Below, in pieces: positions 6,930 through 16,587 of a stretch of DNA of 64,000 bases (position 1 is its first letter; each line of letters starts with the position of its first letter). The notes beneath the pieces were generated by a model. It searched no databases. It saw nothing but the letters and a program-made list of their open reading frames with translations, and was not told the origin of the DNA. This DNA is from Roseibium sp. Its GTDB lineage: Bacteria; Pseudomonadota; Alphaproteobacteria; Rhizobiales; Stappiaceae. The DNA is taken from contig JAEPML010000006.1 of NCBI GenBank assembly GCA_017643925.1, positions 1 through 64,000 of the forward strand, given 5' to 3'. The position numbers were made by a program, and so were the translations under genes.

Positions 6930-9047
6930 CTACCAGCTGAACTGTTTGTTCATCGTCAGTTTGAACGTTCGCCCGCGCGCGGGGTCGCCAGCGAGGTTGT
7001 TCTGGTAGTCCTTGTCGAAAATGTTCTCGACGGAGGCGCGGACTTCAAATCCGGCCAGATGGCCCTCCTGTGGTCGCCAACTGGCAAAGACGTCGTGCAC
7101 GCCATATCCCGGGAAAGGTCCCGTCGTTGCACCGCTGTCGATGCCTGCGGCGAACAGGCCGCGCCATCCGAATTCAACATTGTGGTCCGGAACACGACCA
7201 CCGATGGTCATCGCCAGGGTGTCGGCCGGAATGGTGTTGAGGTCGGTCCCGGTCTCCTTGTCGACACCTCTTACCAGGCTGTAGGCGAGGGTGCTGAAGA
7301 CGTATTTGGAATTGTAGGCCGCCTCGACTTCCAGCCCCCAGATCTCGGCTTCAACCACATTGACGTAGTAGGGGACAGCCGTTGACTGGCCGGTATCGGG
7401 GTTGGTCGTGATCAGGTCCTTGAGGTCGTTGTAAAAGGCAGTCGACTTGATCTGCAGCCCGTCCCGCTCCTGGAGCATGTCGAAGAAGGACAGGGAGAAG
7501 CCGGCCTCCACCGCATTGGACTGTTCCTTGTCGAGGTTGCCACTCGCTGTTCTGCCGCCCGGATAGGTGCGTGTCGCACCGGAGGTCGAGAACATTTCGT
7601 CAAGTGTTGGCACGCGTTCGGTATGTGCAACCGAACCGAAGATCGAGAACGTGTCGTTGAACTTGTAGAGCGCTGCCAGTTTGGGTGAAAACGCGACTTC
7701 ATTCTGGTCCGAGGCACCCGTGATCGAACTGTCGGGAGACAGGCTGACAAAGTCGACGCGCGCGCCCGGAATGATCGTCAGGCGCTCGTTCCAGATGAAC
7801 TCGTCCTGAACATAGAAACCGACTTTTGTATCCGTTCCTTCCGGATGGAAGCCGATCGCTCCACTTTCGGAATCACCAATGCGTTTCTGGTAGGACGCCT
7901 GCGTGCCAATGGTCAGGAAGTTTTCGAAACCGTTGCCCGAATGCTCAAAGGTATTTTCCAGTTTTCCCTGAAGGGTGCGGTAGGCGTAGGTGCTGTCCTC
8001 GAAAAGCTGAGAGGAAGTGGAGGGGAAGGATGAATCGTCCTGTTCGACCGTGGTGTCCGAATAGGAAATGTTCACGTCCAGATCCAGCAGCGCATTGTCC
8101 GAGGCCGGATTCTGATACTGGAACACTATTGTCTGGTCAGTGATGTCCCGGTCAATGGTCCCGAAACCCAATGTCCCGGTTTGCGAATATTGCGTGTCAT
8201 CGGCATCGCTTTGCCAACGCTGGTAGGACAGACGGACAGACTGTTCGTTCGCGTCACCGAAATAGTGGGTGACCTTGGCCAGTCCGGAGAAGGAATCGAA
8301 TGCGGAACCATCGATGATGGTGCCGTCGCCCGTCTGGTAGTCGTCCGAACGCCGGAAATTACCGTTCAGGAGCACCTCGGTGTTTTCGGCAAACCGCCCG
8401 GCGAAGATGCCGGAAACCATGTAGCCATCGCCATTGGAATCGTACATGCCCTTGGCGCGGACCGCGACGGTTTCACCCGATGCCAGAAAGTCGCCTGCGT
8501 CCTTGGTCGTGAAATTGATGACACCACCAATGGCACCTGATCCGTAAAGCGTCGAGGAGGCCGGGCCGCGCAGGATCTCAACCTGCTTGTAGAGTTCCGG
8601 ATCTGAGAAGAACGAGCCGACGCGATATTGTTCGTAGAACTTGTTCGCACCATCCACCGTTACGATGATCTTGGATTCATCGGAGGCCGCGAGGCCGCCA
8701 ATGCCGCGAATGTTGAAAGATTGTCCGCCGATGCGATCACTGCCGATGACCGTGACGCCAGGAACATCGCGAAACAGGTCGCCGATCGTCATGGCCTGCT
8801 CGTCGTCGATGGCTTCCTGATCGATAACGGTTACGGCCTGTGGCGTGTCGATGGCAACCTTGTCCACGCCTGATCCGAGGACGATCCGCTGAAGTCGTGT
8901 GACGATTGTGCCCGAGGTGTCGTCCCCGACAATCGTTTCCGGTGTTTCAGCCACCCCGTCCTGTGCGGCAGCGGCACCAGTAAATGCAAAAACCCAGAGT
9001 GCAACACCACCTAGCAGGTAGGTGCGACCGGTATTCTTGAGCCCCAT
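6930..9047 (-). CDS. hmuR: TonB-dependent outer-membrane heme/hemoglobin receptor
   Basis: A receptor of about 705 residues with a signal peptide (VALWVFAFTGAAAAQDG), a plug domain (QAVTVIDQEAIDDEQ, then FNIRGIG, VTVDGA and EILRGPASSTLYGSGAIGG) and a C-terminal 22-strand barrel ending in FKLTMNKQFSW, with the usual aromatic last residue. The heme-receptor FRAP/NPNL region is present but degenerate (HTERVPTLDEMF, then SGNLDKEQSNAVEAG). The ATG at 9047 is chosen because the longer form to 9098 only adds a charged stretch before the signal peptide. It is divergent from hmuSTUV and precedes its own TonB/ExbBD set, which supports heme import over siderophore uptake. Confidence 0.85.
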   Translation of the reverse strand: MGLKNTGRTYLLGGVALWVFAFTGAAAAQDGVAETPETIVGDDTSGTIVTRLQRIVLGSGVDKVAIDTPQAVTVIDQEAIDDEQAMTIGDLFRDVPGVTVIGSDRIGGQSFNIRGIGGLAASDESKIIVTVDGANKFYEQYRVGSFFSDPELYKQVEILRGPASSTLYGSGAIGGVINFTTKDAGDFLASGETVAVRAKGMYDSNGDGYMVSGIFAGRFAENTEVLLNGNFRRSDDYQTGDGTIIDGSAFDSFSGLAKVTHYFGDANEQSVRLSYQRWQSDADDTQYSQTGTLGFGTIDRDITDQTIVFQYQNPASDNALLDLDVNISYSDTTVEQDDSSFPSTSSQLFEDSTYAYRTLQGKLENTFEHSGNGFENFLTIGTQASYQKRIGDSESGAIGFHPEGTDTKVGFYVQDEFIWNERLTIIPGARVDFVSLSPDSSITGASDQNEVAFSPKLAALYKFNDTFSIFGSVAHTERVPTLDEMFSTSGATRTYPGGRTASGNLDKEQSNAVEAGFSLSFFDMLQERDGLQIKSTAFYNDLKDLITTNPDTGQSTAVPYYVNVVEAEIWGLEVEAAYNSKYVFSTLAYSLVRGVDKETGTDLNTIPADTLAMTIGGRVPDHNVEFGWRGLFAAGIDSGATTGPFPGYGVHDVFASWRPQEGHLAGFEVRASVENIFDKDYQNNLAGDPARGRTFKLTMNKQFSW

Positions 9048-9110
9048 TAAAATTCTCCAAGAGTGCGCGTTGTCGCGTCCTTTTTTGCTGCCTCTCAAAC
9101 AGCAATTTAA

Positions 9111-9172
9111 ACATGAGTCAGTGACTCAGGTATTGAAGTCAATATGAAACATGAGTATAGGAGTCAAGTATT
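9111..9172. promoter_or_regulatory. Repeated operator-like elements in the hmuR-hmuS divergent promoter
   Basis: A 24-bp unit at 9111-9134 recurs at 9149-9172 (18 of 24 bases identical, spacing 38 bp): both copies begin ACATGAGT and end with GTATT. The first copy contains a perfect dyad TGAGTCA-G-TGACTCA (9114-9128), and a second dyad ATTGA-AG-TCAAT lies at 9132-9143. The region separates the receptor from hmuS and is the natural place for iron or heme control (Fur, Irr, RirA or HmuP type). None of these dyads matches a consensus that I can name with confidence. Confidence 0.55.
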
Positions 9173-9313
9173 AGATCGCGCCTTTGGCCAAATCTGATCT
9201 CTTTAGAAAAGTTCAAAACAATCGTTTTTTCTCAAGAGGTTATGGCAAGTGCTGAACAATCGCTTCCTAGAAGCGGGCGTGATGGAGCAGACAAATTGAG
9301 TGAGGCAATTGCC

Positions 9314-10402
9314 ATGAGCGCTGAACAGATTTCCCCCGAAACCAAGCTGAGCCCAGCAGCAGTTCGCAAGGCGTGCGCCGACAATCCAAAGATGCGCGAG
9401 CGGGACCTGGCGCGCAGTCTCGGTATCTCGGAACTGGAATTGGTCTCCAGTTTTTGCGGTCATGGTGTGCGGCGCATCGAACCGCGGTTCGACGACCTGT
9501 TTCCGGGGTTGCATGATGTCGGTGAGGTCATGGCGCTGACCCGAAACGAAAGCGCTGTTCATGAGAAAGTAGGTCTGTTTGAGAAATTCGTGAATGGCAG
9601 GCGCGCCGCGCTCATGCTTGGCGAGCAAATCGACACGCGCATGTTTCCGGCGAACTGGGTTCACGGAGTTGCTGTTGAAAAGACCGATGGCAAGGACGTT
9701 CGCCGGTCCCTTCAGTTCTTCGATGCGCATGGCGATGCGGTCCAGAAGATCCATGCCCGTCCGGGTACCGACAAGATAGCCTGGGACCGGCTGGTCGAGA
9801 CGCTTCTGATCGACGATGGATCGTTGGACCGGTTGCCCGAGGTGACACCGGCGTCGCCCTTTAGCAGAAAAATGCCGTCGGCAGACGTCGTCGATACGCT
9901 CAGATCTCGTTGGCAAGGCATGACCGATGTGCACCAGTTCCATGGTATCCTCAAGGAACTCGATCTGGATCGGCTGAGTGCTTTTGAGCTGGCTGGTGAC
10001 GCCTGGGCTTGGCCTCTGGATCGCAGTTCGGTAACGGCGATGTTGCGCCTTGCCGCATCGGAAGACATCCCGATCATGTGCTTTGTCGGCAATCGTGGCT
10101 GTATCCAGATCCATTCCGGACCGATTGCGACGATTCTCGAAAAGGGGCCGTGGATCAATGTGATGGACCCGACCTTCCATCTGCATCTGCGGACCGATCG
10201 CATTCATGACGTCTGGTTGGTCCGCAAGCCATCGGACACGGGTCATGTCACGTCCGTGGAAGCCTACGATAGCGATGGGCAACAGATAATACAGTTCTAC
10301 GGCGTGCGCGGTGAAGGCAATGCCGAACGGTCCGACTGGCGGGACCTAGCTGAAAATCTGCCAAAAATTGATCGTGGCGTAACTCTGGGAGCTGCAGAAT
10401 GA
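9314..10402 (+). CDS. hmuS: Hemin-degrading/heme-trafficking protein HmuS
   Basis: A 362-residue HmuS/HemS/ChuS-family protein made of two homologous halves. Each half carries the family pattern seen here in MALTRNESAVHEKVGLFE (first half) and MLRLAASEDIPIMCFVGNRGCIQIHSGPI (second half), followed by WINVMDPTFHLHL. It receives heme from the importer in the cytoplasm and degrades or chaperones it. The ATG at 9314 follows a GTGAGG element at good spacing and fits family length; an in-frame ATG at 9242 with AAGAGG only 2-3 bases away would add 24 residues. The stop overlaps the hmuT start by 4 bp. Confidence 0.88.
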   Translation: MSAEQISPETKLSPAAVRKACADNPKMRERDLARSLGISELELVSSFCGHGVRRIEPRFDDLFPGLHDVGEVMALTRNESAVHEKVGLFEKFVNGRRAALMLGEQIDTRMFPANWVHGVAVEKTDGKDVRRSLQFFDAHGDAVQKIHARPGTDKIAWDRLVETLLIDDGSLDRLPEVTPASPFSRKMPSADVVDTLRSRWQGMTDVHQFHGILKELDLDRLSAFELAGDAWAWPLDRSSVTAMLRLAASEDIPIMCFVGNRGCIQIHSGPIATILEKGPWINVMDPTFHLHLRTDRIHDVWLVRKPSDTGHVTSVEAYDSDGQQIIQFYGVRGEGNAERSDWRDLAENLPKIDRGVTLGAAE

Positions 10403-11307
10403 GACATCTGTTTGCCTCCCGCGCGCTCGGGGTTCTGACGGCAACGGCACTCACGGTTGCCGCATTCGTCGTGCCCAGCCAGCCGCTTCTTGCAGAAGAT
10501 ACCGACCCGGAACGGTCGAGCAGGATCGTTGCCGTGGGCGGGTCGGTGACCGAAGTGGTCTTTGCCCTGGGCGAAGAAGACAGGCTGGTCGCGCGGGACA
10601 GCACGAGCACCTATCCTCAAGAGGCGATTGATCTGCCTGATGTCGGTTACATCCGCGCCTTGTCTCCTGAAGGGGTGATGTCGGTCGATCCCGACCTGAT
10701 CCTGATGCTGGAAGGCAGCGGACCGCAGGAAGCTGTGGACGTCCTGAAATCATCAGGGATCGCGATTGCCGATGTGCCTGAAGGGTTCACGGCCGAGAGC
10801 ATCGTGGCCAAGGTCCGCGCGATTGGTGCAGCACTCGGTGTGCCTGACAAAGCTGAAAAGCTCTCCGTGCAGCTTGAAAGGGATCTTGAAGCGGCCCAGG
10901 TCGACGCGGCCAGCCGTGCATCGGATCTTCGGGTGCTTTTCATCCTGTCCAACCGCGGTGGCCGTATCCTTGCGTCGGGCGCTGACACGGCCGCAGACGG
11001 GATCATAGAACTCGCGGGCGGCACCAACGCGATCTCGGACTTCAGTGGTTACAAACAGCTGAGCGATGAAGCCATATTGAGCGCGGCGCCGGATGTCGTG
11101 TTGATGATGGACCGGGGTGGGAACCATGGCGCGGGTGCCGATGAACTCTTTGCACATCCGGCACTTGGGCAAACGCCTGCAGGCAAAAGTGGAAATCTCA
11201 TCAGGATGGGAGGGCAGTACCTGCTGGGCTTTGGTCCCAGGACCGCGGACGCGATCAGGGATCTCTCTGCCGAACTGTCCAGCATTCAAGGGGCTGATCG
11301 CTCATGA
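10399..11307 (+). CDS. hmuT: Periplasmic heme-binding protein HmuT
   Basis: A 302-residue class III ABC binding protein with a signal peptide (ALTVAAFVVPSQPLLA). The segment RIVAVGGSVTEVVFALGEEDRLVARDSTSTYPQ is characteristic of HmuT/PhuT proteins, and the Tyr in STSTYP is the known axial heme ligand position of this family. The C-terminal lobe includes GGTNAISDFSGYKQLSDEAIL. It receives heme after the receptor and passes it to HmuU/HmuV. Both ends overlap neighbours by 4 bp (ATGA), so hmuS-T-U are translationally coupled. Confidence 0.92.
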   Translation: MRHLFASRALGVLTATALTVAAFVVPSQPLLAEDTDPERSSRIVAVGGSVTEVVFALGEEDRLVARDSTSTYPQEAIDLPDVGYIRALSPEGVMSVDPDLILMLEGSGPQEAVDVLKSSGIAIADVPEGFTAESIVAKVRAIGAALGVPDKAEKLSVQLERDLEAAQVDAASRASDLRVLFILSNRGGRILASGADTAADGIIELAGGTNAISDFSGYKQLSDEAILSAAPDVVLMMDRGGNHGAGADELFAHPALGQTPAGKSGNLIRMGGQYLLGFGPRTADAIRDLSAELSSIQGADRS

Positions 11308-12431
11308 GCGAAGCAACCGCCTCGGTCCCGCGTATTGCGAGTTGGTCCGGATTTTCCCAGGTGAAACTCGGAAACCGGGAGGCGCTGGCCAGGGCCGTCA
11401 TGCTCTTGCTCGGTGTCCTGTTGGTCGCGACCATGCTCGCCGGTTTGGCAATCGGGCCGATTTCCGTTCCGGTTCTTGAGCTGGTTCCCCATCTGGCAAG
11501 ACATATTGCCTCCCCGGTTGAAGGGGCGCCGGACGGGGTTCTGCTTCGGGACTGGATCGTGGTGAAGGACATCCGCCTGCCGCGTGTCGTTCTCGGAGCG
11601 CTTGTCGGCGCTGCGCTGGCTGTGTCCGGCGCCGTCATGCAAGGCCTCTTTCGCAATCCACTGGCTGATCCAGGGATTGTTGGCGTCTCCGCGGGAGCCG
11701 GACTTGGGGCTGCGCTCTTTATTGTATTGGGGAACACTGCGCTGGCATCGGTGATGTCCTTGTTGGGTATTTACGCCGTGCCGCTCGCGGCCTTCGTAGG
11801 TGGACTGATCACAACCTTGCTGCTTTACCGGATCGGCACGCGTGGCGGGATCACTTCTGTCGCGACGCTTCTGCTGGCCGGGATTGCCCTTGGAGCGCTC
11901 ACGGGCGCCATGACAGGTCTGCTCGTCTATGTGGCAGATGATCAGGAGCTGCGTGACCTGCAGTTCTGGGGACTCGGCTCGCTTGCCGGTGCCAATTGGG
12001 AAAAGGTGGCGTCTGCAGCCCCGATCATTCTGGTCATGCTGTTTTGCGTCCCGTTCCTGTCGCGTGGGCTCAACGGTCTGACACTTGGTGAGGCTGCAGC
12101 CTCCCATATCGGCATTCGCGTTCAACGGCTCAAGAACATTGCCATTCTTCTCGTCGCGGCTGCCACGGGTGCTTCTGTTGCCGTCAGCGGTGGGATTGGC
12201 TTTGTCGGTATCGTCGTTCCGCATCTCCTGCGTCTGACGATCGGGCCGGATCATCGCTACCTGCTGCCGGCATCCGCGTTGCTGGGGGCCTGTTTGTTGA
12301 TCGCTGCAGATACGTTGAGCCGGACCATTGTTGCGCCGGCCGAAATGCCGATCGGGATCATTACCGCCTTTGCCGGTGCGCCGTTCTTCCTTTGGATCCT
12401 GTTGCGTAAACGCGGTCTGACCGGACTTTGA
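11304..12431 (+). CDS. hmuU: Heme ABC transporter permease HmuU (FecCD family)
   Basis: A 375-residue polytopic permease of the BtuC/FecCD family with about nine to ten hydrophobic segments. Family landmarks include RLPRVVLGALVGAALAVSGAVMQGLFRNPLADP near residue 95-125, GLGSLAGANW mid-protein and GGIGFVGIVVPHLLRLTIGPDHR toward the C terminus. It forms the inner-membrane heme channel with HmuT and HmuV. The start overlaps the hmuT stop; hmuV follows after 9 bases. Confidence 0.92.
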   Translation: MSEATASVPRIASWSGFSQVKLGNREALARAVMLLLGVLLVATMLAGLAIGPISVPVLELVPHLARHIASPVEGAPDGVLLRDWIVVKDIRLPRVVLGALVGAALAVSGAVMQGLFRNPLADPGIVGVSAGAGLGAALFIVLGNTALASVMSLLGIYAVPLAAFVGGLITTLLLYRIGTRGGITSVATLLLAGIALGALTGAMTGLLVYVADDQELRDLQFWGLGSLAGANWEKVASAAPIILVMLFCVPFLSRGLNGLTLGEAAASHIGIRVQRLKNIAILLVAAATGASVAVSGGIGFVGIVVPHLLRLTIGPDHRYLLPASALLGACLLIAADTLSRTIVAPAEMPIGIITAFAGAPFFLWILLRKRGLTGL

Positions 12432-12440
12432 GGAAACCCA

Positions 12441-13271
12441 ATGCTGCATCAGAAAATTGATCCGTCGACGAACGTGGACAGAAACCTGTGCGCGGAGAAT
12501 GTCAGCATTTCAATCGGGAAGACACCGATCGTAAGAGATGTTTCGTTCGAGGCTGCGTCGGGAGAGTTGCTGGCAATCATCGGACCGAGCGGTTCGGGCA
12601 AGACGACATTGCTGAGGGCATTGACCGGTGAATTGTCATACGAAGGACATGCATTTTTGTCGGGACGGGAACTTGGAGGCATGTCTGCCGAAGACCAGGC
12701 TGTTCTGCGGGGTGTTCTTCCTCAAATCAGCCAGATCTCGTTTCCTCTGACGGTCTCGGAAGTTGTTGCGCTCGGTCTCCTTGATCGCAGGGCCGGTCGC
12801 CTCCAGAGGGAGACAAGAATTTCGGAAGCGCTCGCGAAAGTGGGATTGGCCGGTTTTGAAGGTCGAACCTATCAGGACCTGTCCGGAGGCGAACAGCAAC
12901 GCACCCAGCTTGCAAGAGTGTTGTGCCAGGTGTGGGACCCGGTTCCGGCAGATGGACAGCCGCGCTGGCTGTTTCTGGATGAACCCGTCTCAAGTCTCGA
13001 CATCAAGCACCAGTACCAGATCATGCATCTGGCAGCGGACTACGCGGCACGTGGCGGTGGCGTTGTCGCCGTGATGCATGACCTCAATCTGACAGCAGAA
13101 TTCGCCAACAAGGTACTGGTGATGAAGTGCGGAAAACAGTTGGCCTACGGATCAAATGAAAGCGTCATGTGTTCCGGAACTCTTACAACGGCCTATGATT
13201 TTCAGCTCGACCTTGTCGAAGTCCGGAGCGGTCGGAAACTGTTTTTGCATCCAGCTCCGGTAAAAATTTAG
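12441..13271 (+). CDS. hmuV: Heme ABC transporter ATP-binding protein HmuV
   Basis: A 276-residue ABC ATPase with Walker A GPSGSGKTT, Q-loop region VLPQISQISFPLTV, signature LSGGEQQR, Walker B RWLFLDEPVSSLD and switch His in VMHDLNLTAEFA. The LPQ segment followed by FPLTVSEVVALG is typical of HmuV. It powers heme import with HmuU. This is the last gene of the hmuSTUV operon; its stop lies 4 bases from the convergent dehydrogenase stop, with no obvious hairpin terminator between them. Confidence 0.92.
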   Translation: MLHQKIDPSTNVDRNLCAENVSISIGKTPIVRDVSFEAASGELLAIIGPSGSGKTTLLRALTGELSYEGHAFLSGRELGGMSAEDQAVLRGVLPQISQISFPLTVSEVVALGLLDRRAGRLQRETRISEALAKVGLAGFEGRTYQDLSGGEQQRTQLARVLCQVWDPVPADGQPRWLFLDEPVSSLDIKHQYQIMHLAADYAARGGGVVAVMHDLNLTAEFANKVLVMKCGKQLAYGSNESVMCSGTLTTAYDFQLDLVEVRSGRKLFLHPAPVKI

Positions 13272-13275
13272 TCGG

Positions 13276-14799
13276 CTAATTATTTGCCTGCTGGAAGATC
13301 TCATTCCGGTTTTCCTCAACGGGTTTTCCGGTTGCGAGGTATTTTGACAGGGCGCCTGCGACCCCCTCTGAACTGATCATGCCGGCTGCACTGGAGAATG
13401 ATTCAAGAAACCTTCGGTCAGAAGCGAGAGAGCCGAAGATCTCGGGCATCTGCGGGCTTTCGTGGCCACTATCTGAAAAGATACGGCTTGCCCAGTCGCG
13501 CAACAGAGCCGAATTCTCGTCTTCGATCTCTATTGAGTTGCCTGCCTCGTCGCGGCCAAGGCAATAGCGGCACCAAAGCGCTGTCTCCAGTGCCAGGCCA
13601 TCAATCGACTGGTCCTTGTCCAGTCGGTCCTTAATGGCAGGCAGGATGAATTTCGGTTGCCGGTTGGACCCGTCGAGACACAGGCGTGGGATGGTGTCAC
13701 CCACGGCGGCATTTGAAAACCTCTGGAGAACGGTCGCGAGGTAGGTCTCGAAATCGACCCCGGGAATCTCGGGCACGGTGGGCAGAATCTCGTCGAGCTC
13801 GAGCTTTCTCAGGTAGGCCCGGATCAGCGGATCCGCCATGGCGTCATGCACGAAGTGATGACCCAGCAGCGCAGCGGGGTAGGCGATCGCGGCATGACCG
13901 CCATTGAGGATCCGAAGCTTCATCAGTTCATATGGAGCGACATCGTCGACAAATTCGACGCCAACCTTCTCCAGTGCCGGGCGACCGGTCGGAAAGTTGT
14001 CTTCAAGCACCCATTGCCGGAACGGTTCGCAGACCACCGGTGCAGCGTCCTCCAGGTCGAAGGTTTCAGCCACGAGACTGCGTTCGCGGTCGCCTGTTGC
14101 CGGCGTGATGCAATCAACCATGCCGCTTGGAAAGGCCACTTCCTCGGCGATCCAGTCGGCTGCCTCGGGAGAAAATGCCCGGGCGTAGCCAACGACAGCC
14201 TGCCGCGCGATGTGACCGTTCTCCGGGAGATTGTCACAGCTCATGATCGTGAAGGGGGGAATGCCCTCGGCCTTGCGTTTCAGGAGCGCAACCACCAGAG
14301 CCCCGAAAACCGTTCTCGGATTTGCCGCATCATGAAGATCGGCCAGAATGTCAGGGTGTGTTGCGTCGAAGCCGCCGGTGTTCGGATCGACGAAGTAACC
14401 GCCTTCGGTGATGGTGAGCGAGACGATCCTGATGGCGGGGTCGCCCAGGCGGGCAACGAGCTGTGCCGGATCGATGTCGACAAAATCGATCATCGAAGCG
14501 CAGACCCGGGCACTCAGGCCTTCCGGTGCAAGCTCTACAACGGTGGTCAACCAGTCCTGATCCTTCAAGCGGTCGCGCATGGCCCTGTCATAAGGCATGA
14601 GACCGGCGCCGACGATGGCCCAGTCCTGCCCTTCGCCCAGTTCAAACAGGCGGTTCAGATACATGGCCTGGTGCGCGCGATGAAAGTTTCCAACACCGAT
14701 GTGAAGGATGCCCGCAGAAAGGTTGGCCCGGTCAAACCGTGGCGCGGCAATGTTGTCTGGTAGGGAATGGAGCACAGTATTACCGAGTTTCTGGGTCAT
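13276..14799 (-). CDS. mtlK: Mannitol dehydrogenase-family polyol 2-dehydrogenase
   Basis: A 507-residue long-chain polyol dehydrogenase. The NAD-binding start reads ILHIGVGNFHRAHQAMYLNRLF, and the catalytic region has the family Lys in LMKLRILNGGHAAIAYPAALLGHH. These enzymes oxidise D-mannitol, D-arabinitol or related polyols to 2-ketoses in the cytoplasm. It is the last gene of the smo-type operon, 2 bases after the SDR gene, as in Rhodobacter smo/mtlK loci. The exact polyol cannot be read from sequence; mannitol is the commonest partner of sorbitol in this operon type. Confidence 0.88.
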   Translation of the reverse strand: MTQKLGNTVLHSLPDNIAAPRFDRANLSAGILHIGVGNFHRAHQAMYLNRLFELGEGQDWAIVGAGLMPYDRAMRDRLKDQDWLTTVVELAPEGLSARVCASMIDFVDIDPAQLVARLGDPAIRIVSLTITEGGYFVDPNTGGFDATHPDILADLHDAANPRTVFGALVVALLKRKAEGIPPFTIMSCDNLPENGHIARQAVVGYARAFSPEAADWIAEEVAFPSGMVDCITPATGDRERSLVAETFDLEDAAPVVCEPFRQWVLEDNFPTGRPALEKVGVEFVDDVAPYELMKLRILNGGHAAIAYPAALLGHHFVHDAMADPLIRAYLRKLELDEILPTVPEIPGVDFETYLATVLQRFSNAAVGDTIPRLCLDGSNRQPKFILPAIKDRLDKDQSIDGLALETALWCRYCLGRDEAGNSIEIEDENSALLRDWASRIFSDSGHESPQMPEIFGSLASDRRFLESFSSAAGMISSEGVAGALSKYLATGKPVEENRNEIFQQANN

Positions 14800-14801
14800 G
14801 G

Positions 14802-15575
14802 TCAGCTCATCCAGTTGCCGCCATCGACGTTGTAGGTTTGTGAAACGATGTAGTCGGCATCGCTCGATGCCAGGAATACGGCCATGCCGGTCAGGTCATC
14901 CGCCGTGCCCATCCGCCCAAAGGGCACGGCTGCGCCGACAGAGGATTTCTTTTCACCGGGTTCCAGGCCCTCATATTTTGCAAAAAGCGCATCGACACCG
15001 TCCCAGTGCTCGCCGTCGACCACTCCCGGTGCAATGGCGTTCACATTGATGCCGTGCTGGATGAGATTGAGACCTGCAGACTGGGTGAGGCTGATGACAG
15101 CGGCCTTCGTGGCGCAATAGACGCCAACGAGTGCTTCACCACGGCGCCCTGCCTGGCTGGCCATGTTGATGATTTTGCCGCCCTGACCACGTCGGATCAT
15201 GGACCTGGCGGCCGCCTGCATCATGAAAAGCGTGCCGGCCACGTTGATCTCAAACAGGCGCTGGTAGCTTTCCCGGGTGATCTCGGTGATGGGCGCCAGG
15301 TCGAACAGTGCGGCATTGTTGATCAGGATATCGAGGCCGCCGGTTTTCTCTTCAACGGAGGTCACCGCCTTGTCAATGGAGCCCTGACTGGTGACATCCA
15401 GATGCACCGCATAGGCGTTTGATCCAAGACCGGCGGCGGCAGCTTCTGCCCCTTCCAGATTGATGTCCGCGATGGCTACCGTTGCGCCTTCGGCGACATA
15501 TCGTTCGGCAAAGGACTTGCCAATGCCGCGTGCGGCTCCGGTGATGAGGGCAGATTTTCCATCAAGGCGTTTCAT
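14802..15575 (-). CDS. smoS: SDR-family sorbitol (L-iditol 2-) dehydrogenase
   Basis: A 257-residue classical short-chain dehydrogenase: TGAARGIG cofactor motif near residue 12-19, NNAA near residue 87, catalytic Ser in IINMASQAG and YCATK (Tyr/Lys) near residue 153-157. Location between the smoK ATPase (4-bp overlap) and the mannitol-type dehydrogenase matches SmoS, which oxidises D-glucitol to fructose and galactitol to tagatose. Length and spacing fit that family. Confidence 0.87.
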   Translation of the reverse strand: MKRLDGKSALITGAARGIGKSFAERYVAEGATVAIADINLEGAEAAAAGLGSNAYAVHLDVTSQGSIDKAVTSVEEKTGGLDILINNAALFDLAPITEITRESYQRLFEINVAGTLFMMQAAARSMIRRGQGGKIINMASQAGRRGEALVGVYCATKAAVISLTQSAGLNLIQHGINVNAIAPGVVDGEHWDGVDALFAKYEGLEPGEKKSSVGAAVPFGRMGTADDLTGMAVFLASSDADYIVSQTYNVDGGNWMS

Positions 15576-16576
15576 GAGATTCTGAGGCCCTGATTGTCGA
15601 AGCGATGGATCTTTTCCGGGTCGGGCGTGAGAAAGATCTCGTCACCGTGCCTGAAGCCGACTTCGCCCGTAGACCGCACGGTGATCGGTGTATTCACTCC
15701 TTCAATGTCGACGTAAAGGAACGTGTCCGATCCCAGATGTTCCGACACGCCAACGACACCTTTCCAGATCCCTTCCGTTTTCGAGACGGAAATGTGTTCC
15801 GGTCTGACCCCGATGGATTCCGCACCATGGGACGAGGAATAGGATCCATGCAGGAAGTTCATCTTGGGGGAGCCGATGAAGCCGGCCACAAACTTGTTCC
15901 GCGGCGTGTGATAGAGCTCCAGAGGCGTCCCGACCTGTTCAATGATGCCTGCCTGCAGGACCACGATCTTGTCCGCCATGGTCATGGCTTCAACCTGGTC
16001 ATGGGTGACGTAAATCATGGTTGTTTTCAGGGTCTGGTGAAGTTCGGAAATTTCCAGGCGCATGTTGACGCGTAGGGCGGCGTCCAGATTGGACAGCGGC
16101 TCGTCAAACAGGAATGCGGCCGGTTCACGAACAATCGCGCGTCCGATGGCTACGCGTTGGCGCTGGCCACCCGAAAGCTGTCCCGGACGCCGGTCCAGAT
16201 AATCCGTCAGGTTGAGAACCTTGGCTGCGGCTTCTACCTTGGCATTCTGCGCGTTCTTGTCGAGACCTGCCATGCGCAGCGGAAACGCGATGTTCTTGCG
16301 CACGGACATATGCGGGTAGAGCGCATAGGACTGGAACACCATGGCAAGGCCACGCTTGGCGGGCGGAACTTCTGTTGCGTCCCGGCCGTCAATGTCGATT
16401 TCGCCCGAGGTCGTGTCTTCCAGACCGGCGATCAGGCGCAGCAATGTGGACTTGCCGCAGCCGGACGGGCCGACGAAGACGACAAACTCGCCATCATTGA
16501 TCTGGAGATCCAGCGGGGGAATGACCTGGACGTCGCCAAAGCTCTTGGTGATCTGTTTGAGGGTAATCTGGCCCAT
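15572..16576 (-). CDS. smoK: Polyol ABC transporter ATP-binding protein (MalK/UgpC family)
   Basis: A 334-residue ABC ATPase of the carbohydrate CUT1 class: Walker [10 protein letters not shown], signature LSGGQRQR, Walker [12 protein letters not shown], switch His in [11 protein letters not shown], then the TOBE/MalK C-terminal domain ([10 protein letters not shown]). It energises the polyol importer made of SmoE, SmoF and SmoG. It overlaps smoS by 4 bp and follows smoG after 11 bases. Confidence 0.92.
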   Translation of the reverse strand: MGQITLKQITKSFGDVQVIPPLDLQINDGEFVVFVGPSGCGKSTLLRLIAGLEDTTSGEIDIDGRDATEVPPAKRGLAMVFQSYALYPHMSVRKNIAFPLRMAGLDKNAQNAKVEAAAKVLNLTDYLDRRPGQLSGGQRQRVAIGRAIVREPAAFLFDEPLSNLDAALRVNMRLEISELHQTLKTTMIYVTHDQVEAMTMADKIVVLQAGIIEQVGTPLELYHTPRNKFVAGFIGSPKMNFLHGSYSSSHGAESIGVRPEHISVSKTEGIWKGVVGVSEHLGSDTFLYVDIEGVNTPITVRSTGEVGFRHGDEIFLTPDPEKIHRFDNQGLRIS

Positions 16577-16587
16577 GAAGGCAACTC

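Noticed and set aside
11286-12449. 387-codon minus-strand open frame over hmuU
   Set aside because: Antisense to a clear FecCD permease; the hydrophilic composition is that expected from reversing hydrophobic codons.
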